The translations under genes and the position numbers were made by a program. A DNA stretch of 49,564 nt from Bacteroides sp. (GTDB lineage: Bacteria > Bacteroidota > Bacteroidia > Bacteroidales > Bacteroidaceae), in assembly GCA_019414665.1 (NCBI GenBank), contig DXLO01000019.1, positions 1 through 49,564 on the forward strand. The letters are read 5' to 3'. Shown piece by piece: positions 33,483-40,949 of the stretch (within the stretch, counting starts at the first letter, position 1; each line of letters begins with the position of its first letter). Under the pieces are notes generated by a model. That model was not told the DNA's origin. It saw only the letters and a list, made by a program, of their open reading frames with translations, and searched no databases.

Positions 33483-36071
33483 TTAGTTTCGGAATATCAA
33501 ACCTTCACTGCTACGTTCTACGATGATCGGTTTAGTGCGGTCTACTTCCTGTGACAGAAGCTTCTTTGACAAATCGTTCAGTAAGTAGCGCTGGATAGCA
33601 CGTTTTACCGGACGAGCACCAAACTCTGGATCGTATCCGGCAGTAGCAATAAAGTCTACAGCCTGATCGCTCATCTGGAGTGTAACACCATTTTCTTCCA
33701 GCATTTTCTTGATGCCGTTTATCTGCAAGCGTACAATCTGTTCAATCTCGTTCTTGTTCAACGGCTGGAACATGATTGTTTCATCTATACGGTTCAAGAA
33801 TTCCGGACGGATGGTCTTTTTCAGCATATTCATCACTTCTGCCTTGGTTTCTTCTACAACCTGGTCGTGGTTCTGATCATTGATCTTTTCGAACTGACTT
33901 TGTATGTAAGAACTTCCCAAGTTGGATGTCATGATGATAATGGTGTTCTTGAAGTTTACCGTACGTCCCTTATTATCAGTCAGACGTCCATCGTCCAATA
34001 CTTGCAACAAGATATTGAATACATCCGGATGTGCTTTTTCGATTTCATCGAAAAGAACAACTGAGTATGGTTTACGGCGTACAGCTTCAGTCAACTGACC
34101 ACCTTCATCGTAGCCAACGTATCCCGGAGGCGCACCGATCAGACGAGAAACGGTATGTTTCTCCTGGTATTCACTCATATCGATACGCGTCATCAGCGAT
34201 TCATCGTCGAACAGATACTCGGCAAGAGCCTTTGCCAGCTCGGTTTTACCTACACCCGTAGTACCCAAGAAGATGAATGAACCAATCGGACGTTTCGGGT
34301 CTTGCAGTCCCGCACGGCTACGGCGTACAGCGTCGGCTACCGCTTCAATTGCTTCATCCTGACCGATAACACGTTTATGTAATTCATCTTCCAAGTGGAG
34401 CAATTTATCACGTTCGCTTTGCAACATCTTGCTTACCGGTATTCCCGTCCAGCGCGATACTACATCAGCGATATCTTCGGCAGTAACTTCCTCCTTGATC
34501 ATGGCATTGTCGCCTTGCTTTTTCTTTAAGTCTTCCTGAATACTCTTTATTTCATTTTCCAAGCTCTGCAACTTACCATAACGGATTTCAGCAACTTTAC
34601 CGTAGTCTCCTTCGCGTTCAGCCTTGTCAGCTTCAAATTTCAGCTGTTCTATTTCCTTCTTGTTCTGCTGAATCTTGTTCACCAGTTCTTTTTCGCTCTG
34701 CCATTTAGCCTTGTATGAAGTTTCCTGTTCCTTCAACTCAGCTATTTCTTTGTTCAATTGAGCAAGCTTGGCTTCATCTTTTTCACGTTTGATAGCTTCG
34801 CGTTCAATTTCAAGCTGTTTCAACCGGCGTTCAATTTCATCCAGTTCTTCCGGAAGTGAGTCACGTTCCATACGAAGTTTGGCTGCGGCTTCATCCATCA
34901 AGTCGATGGCTTTATCCGGCAAGAAACGGTCGGTGATGTAACGGTTACTCAGTTCTACAGCGGCAATGATGGCTTCGTCTTTGATTCTCACCTGATGGTG
35001 ATTTTCATAACGTTCCTTCAATCCACGCAAGATAGAAATAGAGCTTGCCGTATCCGGTTCGTCTACCATGACGGTCTGGAATCGTCTTTCGAGTGCTTTA
35101 TCCTTTTCAAAATATTTCTGATATTCATCAAGGGTAGTAGCACCGATACTTCTCAGTTCGCCACGTGCCAAGGCCGGTTTCAGGATGTTTGCAGCATCCA
35201 TGGCACCTTCACCTTTTCCGGCACCTACCAGTGTATGGATTTCATCGATGAACAAGATGATATTTCCATCCGATTTGGTTACTTCGTTGATAACCGACTT
35301 CAGTCGTTCTTCGAATTCGCCTTTGTATTTTGCACCTGCAACCAGCGCACCCATGTCGAGCGAAAACAATTGCTTGTTTTTCAAGTTCTCCGGAACATCT
35401 CCACGCAGGATTCGCTGAGCCAGTCCTTCTACGATTGCTGTCTTACCTGTACCCGGTTCACCAATCAGGACCGGATTGTTTTTGGTACGACGGCTCAAGA
35501 TTTGCAGTACACGACGGATTTCTTCATCACGACCGATTACCGGGTCCAGCTTGCCGTTACGTGCAGCTTCTATCAGGTTGATAGCATATTTGCTGAGTGA
35601 CTGGTATGTATCTTCACTAGACTGTGAAGTAACATTTTGTCCCTGACGAAGTTCACTGATAGCAGCCCGCAGCTCTTTGTCGGTAACACCAGCATCTTTC
35701 AAGATGGTAGATACGGTACTTTTTACATTGAGCAAAGCCAAGATGATAGCTTCCAGCGAAACATATTCATCACCCAGTGATTTGGAAAACTCGACAGCTT
35801 TCTGCAATACTTCATTAGCGTCACGGCTCAGGTAAGGTTCACCTCCTGAAACCTTTGGCAAAGAAGCTATCTGCTTGTCGAGTACGGTTTCTATCTGCTG
35901 ACCGTTGATGCCAAGTTTCTGGAAAATGAAGTTTGTGACATTTTCGCCAACCTTCAGCACCCCTGCCAACAAATGTTCCGGCTCGATAGCTTGCTGTCCG
36001 CGGCTTTGTACGAGATTCACCGCTTGTTGCACAGCTTCTTGCGATTTGATTGTAAAGTTGTTAAAGTTCAT
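33483..36071 (-). CDS. clpB: ClpB disaggregase
   Basis: An 862-residue Hsp100 chaperone: Clp N-terminal repeats (about 1-145), first AAA+ domain with Walker A GEPGTGKT (204-211) and FIDEIHTLVGAG, the long middle coiled coil (about 400-525) that distinguishes ClpB from ClpA/C, the second AAA+ domain with Walker A GTTGVGKTE and LFDEIEKAHPDVF, and the D2-small domain. With DnaK it rescues aggregated protein. An AAGGAG site lies before the ATG, one of few clear Shine-Dalgarno sites here. No standard TAnnTTTG promoter is visible in 36072-36266, so it may use another sigma factor. Confidence 0.97.
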   Translation of the reverse strand: MNFNNFTIKSQEAVQQAVNLVQSRGQQAIEPEHLLAGVLKVGENVTNFIFQKLGINGQQIETVLDKQIASLPKVSGGEPYLSRDANEVLQKAVEFSKSLGDEYVSLEAIILALLNVKSTVSTILKDAGVTDKELRAAISELRQGQNVTSQSSEDTYQSLSKYAINLIEAARNGKLDPVIGRDEEIRRVLQILSRRTKNNPVLIGEPGTGKTAIVEGLAQRILRGDVPENLKNKQLFSLDMGALVAGAKYKGEFEERLKSVINEVTKSDGNIILFIDEIHTLVGAGKGEGAMDAANILKPALARGELRSIGATTLDEYQKYFEKDKALERRFQTVMVDEPDTASSISILRGLKERYENHHQVRIKDEAIIAAVELSNRYITDRFLPDKAIDLMDEAAAKLRMERDSLPEELDEIERRLKQLEIEREAIKREKDEAKLAQLNKEIAELKEQETSYKAKWQSEKELVNKIQQNKKEIEQLKFEADKAEREGDYGKVAEIRYGKLQSLENEIKSIQEDLKKKQGDNAMIKEEVTAEDIADVVSRWTGIPVSKMLQSERDKLLHLEDELHKRVIGQDEAIEAVADAVRRSRAGLQDPKRPIGSFIFLGTTGVGKTELAKALAEYLFDDESLMTRIDMSEYQEKHTVSRLIGAPPGYVGYDEGGQLTEAVRRKPYSVVLFDEIEKAHPDVFNILLQVLDDGRLTDNKGRTVNFKNTIIIMTSNLGSSYIQSQFEKINDQNHDQVVEETKAEVMNMLKKTIRPEFLNRIDETIMFQPLNKNEIEQIVRLQINGIKKMLEENGVTLQMSDQAVDFIATAGYDPEFGARPVKRAIQRYLLNDLSKKLLSQEVDRTKPIIVERSSEGLIFRN

Positions 36072-36266
36072 ATATTGTTCTCCTTTCTTATTTATCTATG
36101 TTTTTGTAATACACCTTTTATCAGACAAACTTCTTGCCACAGCTTTAAGAATATAATTATATGCCTAAATGTCAGTGTGTTAGCTTTGGAAACTGCAATA
36201 TTGTCCGGATATATATCAAAATGTCAGGAAAGTTTTTATTATCTTTATCGCCATAAACTTTGATAT

Positions 36267-36848
36267 ATGGAAAAGAAGATACCTTTTGCCCCTGTTGTGA
36301 TGCTGATAGATGCTTCTTATCTGGACAGGGTAGGCAGTGACATGAGTGCTCATTTTGCCCCAATCGTGAACCGTGAGTTACCCAAAGCTGATCTGGCTAA
36401 CCTGCTGGAGTGCCTTGCTCTGGATGCAGGAATACAGCTGGGAGAAAATGAGGTACAGGTGATTTTTATTTACGATGCCGGAGAAGAAAAAATGAATTTT
36501 TGCACTCCTTCAAATCTGGGAAAAGAACTCCATGATGTAGCATTCAAGAGTCAGCTGGGTGAATTTTCACTTTATGCCTTCCAGCCTTCCGATATGGCAA
36601 CCCGCGAAGACCTGTTTATCGAGTCGTTCCAGTTGGCTGGTGAATCGAAAGATGTTCATCGCATTATTATTGTGCCCGATGAAGACGGATATGGTGGGCG
36701 CATGGGTAACTATATAAATAAGGTGAAAGGTAAGGAAAGCATTACCGTTTTTGGAATGAACCCTCCTGCATACGAAGGTGATTATTCGTTTGAGATGTTG
36801 GGATTCCCCATTCTTCAGTCATTAGGAATACGTGCGGAGGAACTCTAA
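36267..36848 (+). CDS. DUF6621-like protein, function unknown
   Basis: A 193-residue cytosolic protein I recognise only as a Bacteroidales family resembling DUF6621. It opens with VVMLIDASYLDRVG, a hydrophobic strand ending in Asp, and later has VHRIIIVPDEDGYGGRMG. The layout faintly resembles NYN/PIN-type nuclease folds (strand plus Asp near the start, strand plus acidic pair late), but the full acidic set cannot be shown. TATCTTTA (36240-36247) may be its -7 box. The LysR gene begins at the very next base after its stop, so they are co-expressed. Confidence 0.6.
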   Translation: MEKKIPFAPVVMLIDASYLDRVGSDMSAHFAPIVNRELPKADLANLLECLALDAGIQLGENEVQVIFIYDAGEEKMNFCTPSNLGKELHDVAFKSQLGEFSLYAFQPSDMATREDLFIESFQLAGESKDVHRIIIVPDEDGYGGRMGNYINKVKGKESITVFGMNPPAYEGDYSFEMLGFPILQSLGIRAEEL

Positions 36849-37781
36849 ATGTCAGACTTCCGACTGAAAGTTTTTTACAGTGTGGCGAAAAACCTGAGCT
36901 TTACAAAGGCTTCGCAGGAATTGTTCGTCAGCCAGCCCGCTATAACCAAACATATACGCGAGCTGGAAAGCTTGTATCAAACCCGGTTGTTCAATCGTTT
37001 AGGGAATACGATTTCGCTGACCGAATCGGGAAATGTTTTGCTGGAACATTGCGAGCGTATTCTGGCCGAATATCGTAAGCTGGAGTACGACATGCATTTG
37101 TTGCATAATGAATACAACGGCCAGCTTCGTCTGGGTGCCAGTACGACGATAGCCCAGTACGTGCTTCCGCCTATTTTAGCAGCTTTTACAGAGAAATATC
37201 CGAAAGTTTCCGTTTCGCTGATAGATACAAATTCACGCAATGTTGAACAGGCATTGCAGGAACACAATATAGATTTAGGTATGGTAGAAGGAGTATTCCG
37301 CTTGCCTAACCTGAAATATGAGCCTTTTCTGCACGATGAGCTGGTGCCGGTAGTCTGTACTTCTTCTGCCTTGGCTAAAAAAGATTCGCTGACACTCGAT
37401 GAACTTAAGGATATACCTCTGGTACTTCGTGAACGAGGATCGGGTACACTCGATGCAATTGAAATGGCACTATCCGAACAGGGAATAAAGCTTTCGTCGA
37501 TGAATGTCAGGTTGTATTTGGGTAGTACGGAAAGTATTAAGCAGTTTTTGAGAAACAGCTCCACAATGGGCATTATATCCCTTCAGGCAATGTTGAAAGA
37601 ACTTCGTGAAGGCGAGTTTAAGATAATTGATATAAACGGACTACAGATAAAAAGACATTTCTGTTTTGTGCGTGCTCAGGGACAGGAGGAAGCTCCGGCT
37701 GCCAATTTTATCCGTTTTGTACAAAGCTATTTGAAGTTGCGTAAAGCTGCGGGAGATATAATAGGTAAGATGATGGTATAG
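36849..37781 (+). CDS. LysR family transcription regulator
   Basis: A 310-residue protein with the LysR N-terminal winged helix (residues 1-60, LSFTKASQELFVSQPAITKHIREL) and an effector domain opening LRLGASTTIAQYVLPPIL. This pattern is close to the CysB/CysL/YeiE-like group that senses sulfur compounds. It starts directly after the DUF6621-like gene and converges on a YeiH-type exporter gene. In enterics a LysR gene often sits divergent from yeiH; here it is convergent, so a regulatory link is a suggestion only. Confidence 0.92.
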   Translation: MSDFRLKVFYSVAKNLSFTKASQELFVSQPAITKHIRELESLYQTRLFNRLGNTISLTESGNVLLEHCERILAEYRKLEYDMHLLHNEYNGQLRLGASTTIAQYVLPPILAAFTEKYPKVSVSLIDTNSRNVEQALQEHNIDLGMVEGVFRLPNLKYEPFLHDELVPVVCTSSALAKKDSLTLDELKDIPLVLRERGSGTLDAIEMALSEQGIKLSSMNVRLYLGSTESIKQFLRNSSTMGIISLQAMLKELREGEFKIIDINGLQIKRHFCFVRAQGQEEAPAANFIRFVQSYLKLRKAAGDIIGKMMV

Positions 37782-37868
37782 CATCCGTTTTTCGTTGGAT
37801 GCTGGACAATAAAAATGTCCCGGCTGTATTTCTGATTATCCGTCAGATAATTCGAAATATGCCGGGAC
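37781..37868. terminator. Bidirectional terminators between LysR and YeiH genes
   Basis: GCATCC/GGATGC (37781-37786 with 37797-37802) comes right at the LysR stop codon. The main hairpin has arms GTCCCGGC (37817-37824) and GCCGGGAC (37861-37868), with further inner pairing. On the minus strand ATTTTTATTG follows it, which suits the YeiH gene. Confidence 0.82.
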
Positions 37869-37887
37869 TACTTGTAATATTTAATTT

Positions 37888-38964
37888 TTACATGAAAGCA
37901 GGAACCAGGTATTTAGTCAGCAGATAGCCACCGCCTACCAGCCAGATATACAGCAATCCTGCCAGCAAGAATGGTTTTGCACCTGCTTGTTTGAATTTCT
38001 CGATACTGGTATCTGTACCAAGGGCAGTCATTGCCATTGTCAGCATAAATGTATCAATGTATTCGATTGCACCGTTCAAAGGTATTTCCTTTACGCTGTC
38101 TACACCTAATATATATTGTAAAAGTGAGTTCAGACAGATGATTCCGATGAATCCGAAAGCAAACCATGGAATAGTGATTTTACTCTTTTCTGCTTTTCCT
38201 CCGTTAGTGCTGCTTTTGCGTTTTGCCAAAGCAAAGCTCATGATGACCAATACCGGAGCAAGCATCATCACACGAATCATTTTTGTGATAGTAGCTGTTC
38301 CTGCAATACCCAGTGCGTCGGTAGGGTCCATGGCATTACCGGCTCCGGCTACATGCGCTACTTCGTGAAGGGTACTTCCGGTGTAAATGGCAACTCCCAT
38401 ATCTCCCAATCCGTTTAGCATACCGGCACGGTACATGATGGGGTAAAGAAACATTGAAATTGTTCCGAAGATTACCACTGTAGATACGGCAATAGCTGTC
38501 TTGTGACCTTCACATTTCACTACTGGTTCTGCACCCAGTACCGCAGCCGCACCACAGATAGCACTACCCGTTGCAGTCATCAGTGAAGTATCTTTGTCCA
38601 TTTTCATGGCACGTCCCAACCAGATGCCCAGGAAGATAGTTCCTGCAACTATGATTGTATCGATTATAACCGCAGGTAATCCTACTGCAGCAACTTCAGT
38701 AAGTGTCAGTCGGAAACCATATAACACGATACCTGCGCGCAGGATTTGTTTAGTACAGAATTTGATTCCCGGTACCCAAGTTTCGGGTAAATGGTTTCTC
38801 AAACTGTTAGCATAAAGCATACCCAATATGATACCTACAATCAGCGGACTGAATGAAAGACTTTTTACAAATGGAATTTCAGCAATGTAGAATGCTGCAA
38901 ATGAAAATAATGCAATAAGCAAAATACCATGAATGGTATTACCTCTGTTTCCTTTTTCGAACAT
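37888..38964 (-). CDS. YeiH family putative sulfate/anion exporter
   Basis: A 358-residue inner-membrane protein with about 10 segments and the conserved family stretches LSFSPLIVGIILGMLYAN, LRAGIVLYGFRLTLTE, TATGSAICGAAAVLGAEPVV, YTGSTLHEVAHVAGAG and TALGTDTSIEKFKQAGAKP. The family (UPF0324/YeiH) is annotated as a putative sulfate exporter with little direct proof. Minus-strand TACCTTTG at 39004-39011 is its likely -7 box. It converges with a CysB-like LysR gene. Confidence 0.88.
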   Translation of the reverse strand: MFEKGNRGNTIHGILLIALFSFAAFYIAEIPFVKSLSFSPLIVGIILGMLYANSLRNHLPETWVPGIKFCTKQILRAGIVLYGFRLTLTEVAAVGLPAVIIDTIIVAGTIFLGIWLGRAMKMDKDTSLMTATGSAICGAAAVLGAEPVVKCEGHKTAIAVSTVVIFGTISMFLYPIMYRAGMLNGLGDMGVAIYTGSTLHEVAHVAGAGNAMDPTDALGIAGTATITKMIRVMMLAPVLVIMSFALAKRKSSTNGGKAEKSKITIPWFAFGFIGIICLNSLLQYILGVDSVKEIPLNGAIEYIDTFMLTMAMTALGTDTSIEKFKQAGAKPFLLAGLLYIWLVGGGYLLTKYLVPAFM

Positions 38965-39318
38965 CGTATAATTTTTTTAATGGTTAATTCTTTTTTTCGA
39001 CTGCAAAGGTAGGTCATTATTCAGTGGAAACCTATTGAAAAATATTTATCCGTTATAACCAAAGGTAATAACCTTGAAGTAAACAATTAGTCCTTTCTTC
39101 TTTTCTGTCGGTATGCTGTTTGGCTTACCAGAAGTATGAAAAAGAAGAGAGGACTCTAAATGCAGAAGTGCTGCCATAGTTGTCGAAATAAAACTTCAGC
39201 AAGTTTTATTGATTTTATCATGATCTTTTGGGAAACTTTACATCAATTTTCTAAAAAAGATGATGATGTTTTTTTGACTGCATGACAACTGTTGCTTAAA
39301 TAGTTGATAATCTTCTGC
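38965..39318. other. Intergenic region with the YeiH promoter
   Basis: Minus-strand TACCTTTG at 39004-39011 is about 40 bases before the YeiH start, without a good -33 box. The remaining 300 bases up to the lysO gene are AT-rich; I see no gene, no strong hairpin and no repeat. Confidence 0.5.
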
Positions 39319-39945
39319 TTATAATTTGCAAAATAGAGAGACAAAAAATGGAACACTCATATCTATCAATATGCCGTGAAAAATAGCAACAGGCATCATA
39401 TCTTTACCCGAATATCGTGTGATCATGGGTAAGACCACGTCCATGGAGTTTACTCCGGCAGCTGAGATCGGAGCAAGCTTTCCGAAGTATTTGCATAACA
39501 ATGGTGTTCCAAGCAATGCCATCATTTCACGGAATATGTTAGACAGTAATGCGATTGTTCCTAATTCAGTAGCAAGTTGAAGTCCGATAGAAGCTTCTTT
39601 GAACTGAGTAATCAGGATGGACGAGAGCGAATAATAGGCAAATCCGCTTCCTACAGCCATACAGTCGAATATGCTCCAGCGGGAAATCAGCAGGCTGGCA
39701 AGTGCCGAAAAGAGCAGCGTACCACATATAGTGGCAAGGGGTATGAGCAAATATTTCAGACGAAGATCGGATATGATATACTTCAAATCCTTGCTCGATC
39801 CGATACTTAATCCTACTTGTAGCATCAGTGCATATAAGATATACATCGTCAGGTTACTTTGCTTAAGATCAAAAGGAAGCCATCCCATAACTCCCAATAT
39901 GCAGCCAGCTACAAAAAACAATAAAACGATAATACTTCCTTTCAT
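39319..39945 (-). CDS. lysO: LysO lysine exporter, C-terminal part encoded separately
   Basis: A 208-residue membrane protein matching the C-terminal two thirds of LysO (DUF340/YbjE): YALMLQVGLSIGS, AVGSGFAYYSLSSILITQ, ELGTIALLSNIFREMMA, GVNSMDVVLPMITRYSGKD. E. coli LysO is a single chain of about 300 residues; this gene and the preceding one (92 residues) add up to the same length. Their ATGA overlap (39942-39945) couples translation. The join falls at a natural loop, and both frames are intact, so this looks like a stable two-subunit form, not a recent frameshift. Lysine or a toxic analogue is the likely substrate. Confidence 0.85.
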   Translation of the reverse strand: MKGSIIVLLFFVAGCILGVMGWLPFDLKQSNLTMYILYALMLQVGLSIGSSKDLKYIISDLRLKYLLIPLATICGTLLFSALASLLISRWSIFDCMAVGSGFAYYSLSSILITQFKEASIGLQLATELGTIALLSNIFREMMALLGTPLLCKYFGKLAPISAAGVNSMDVVLPMITRYSGKDMMPVAIFHGILIDMSVPFFVSLFCKL

Positions 39946-40220
39946 TGTTCACCTCCTTTCTTGAAGAAAAATTTCAGCACCATCCACGATGCCAGAATAC
40001 TGCCGCAGGTAGCAGAAAAAGCCAGTATGGCAGCCTGCCATCCAAATGCAGCCAGATTATTGATAATTAGTTCATTTGAACCGACTGAGATTCCAAGCAG
40101 GAACAACAGAAGAAAAATAGTAATCGAAATGGTCTTTTCAGTCTTTTGCAAAAAGGCAATATTTCTGAACAGGTATCCCACAGTGATCCCTGTCAACATA
40201 AATCCGATAACAGTAAACAT
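39942..40220 (-). CDS. lysO: LysO lysine exporter, N-terminal part encoded separately
   Basis: A 92-residue membrane protein with three hydrophobic segments, corresponding to the LysO N-terminus (MLTGITVGYLFRN, then ITIFLLLFLLGISVGSN and GWQAAILAFSATCGSILAS). It is followed with a four-base overlap by the C-terminal part. The ATG at 40220 lies about 190 bases after the likely transcription start, leaving a long structured leader. A decayed relative of this gene lies at about 40692-40880. Confidence 0.85.
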   Translation of the reverse strand: MFTVIGFMLTGITVGYLFRNIAFLQKTEKTISITIFLLLFLLGISVGSNELIINNLAAFGWQAAILAFSATCGSILASWMVLKFFFKKGGEQ

Positions 40221-40413
40221 ATATACGTGATTATGAGGTTAGAAACTTTTGTTATATAGTCTTTGTTGTGCCGTCAGAAGCGGCTGTACCTCATAGAAAT
40301 CCACTGAACCAATGTATGTGTACGATGCGATAACCGTTGCATATAGGTTCATGCAACAGCAACTTTATGTCGGTATGTATCGCTTTTATATTCATTGGTC
40401 AGTTTGGTTTTTG
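40221..40413 (-). promoter_or_regulatory. Structured mRNA leader of lysO
   Basis: About 190 bases between the promoter and the first lysO ATG. On the minus strand TATGAGGT pairs with ACCTCATA, enclosing GCCG/CGGC, just before the start codon; further 5' GTTGCAT pairs with ATGCAAC. The proximal stem could affect initiation. It does not show the lysine riboswitch core I know, so the ligand or regulator, if any, is unidentified. Confidence 0.5.
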
Positions 40414-40419
40414 ATGGCG

Positions 40420-40451
40420 CAAAGGTATGATGTTTTTGCATATTTTCCAAA
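40420..40451 (-). promoter_or_regulatory. lysO: lysO promoter
   Basis: Minus-strand TACCTTTG (40420-40427) and TTTG (40448-40451) with an exact 20-base spacer: full consensus. Confidence 0.8.
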
Positions 40452-40629
40452 TCTTTATGCATAAAAGCAATACAAACAGTCGAGATTCGCCACAAGCAGG
40501 TTGAAATAGAGTATTTTATTATTCGACCGACTCCTGCTTGCAGCGTATCTTCGTAACACGACATACATAAACGGAGAATACCGTTATGAAGAAGAACTGA
40601 TGCTCCCGGATGCTTTTTCGTTGCTGGTA

Positions 40630-40880
40630 ATTCAGTCATAAAGAGAGAAAATCCAGAACCATTCAAGTTACGATGCTGTCGATGTTAGTCATTACATTAT
40701 CGCAAAGTGTGCAGCCTGCCATCCATAATGCCAGGTTGCTAATAGTCGATTTATTTTGATCCTATTGAAAATCCTAAATATAAAGAGTAAAAGCAAAGTG
40801 GTAAATGTAACGGTTTTTTCAGCCCTTATAAAAGAAAAACATGTACGAAAAGATGCCCGATAGCCATACCCATTTATACA
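40630..40880 (-). pseudogene. Decayed, internally deleted copy of the lysO pair
   Basis: 40692-40880 aligns with the intact N-terminal lysO gene: shared GCAGCCTGCCATCCA on the plus strand (40711-40725 here, 40030-40044 there), GGTnTTTTCAG, and in translation AEKTVTFTTLLLLF against TEKTISITIFLLLF and YGWQAA against FGWQAA. Stops and frame shifts break it. At about 40630-40660 the strand resembles the last codons of the C-terminal lysO gene (ATG...GTTC...ATTTT...TCTCT in order), so the middle seems to be deleted. The first match is strong; the second is tentative. Confidence 0.6.
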
Positions 40881-40908
40881 AAGGTAAGTAAAATCAGGAT
40901 ATATCAAA
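40879..40908 (-). promoter_or_regulatory. Promoter still intact in front of the lysO remnant
   Basis: Minus-strand TACCTTTG (40879-40886) and TTTG (40905-40908), 18 bases apart. It is divergent from the M23 peptidase promoter at 40920. Confidence 0.6.
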
Positions 40909-40919
40909 AATAAATGATG

Positions 40920-40927
40920 TATATTTG
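40920..40927 (+). promoter_or_regulatory. -7 promoter element for the M23-C69 operon
   Basis: TATATTTG, 23 bases before ATG 40950 and overlapping the alternative ATG codons at 40914 and 40917, which are therefore excluded as starts. Confidence 0.55.
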
Positions 40928-40949
40928 TGGAGAAAAAACAGACATTAAC

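Noticed and set aside
40221..40413. Lysine (L-box) riboswitch before lysO
   Set aside because: Position is right, but the L-box core (AGAGGNGC and partner loops) is not recognisable, so only an unnamed structured leader is reported.
40349..40666. Open frame of 105 codons on the minus strand
   Set aside because: It runs across the full-consensus lysO promoter and its leader, and its first part is the lysO-like remnant in another frame.
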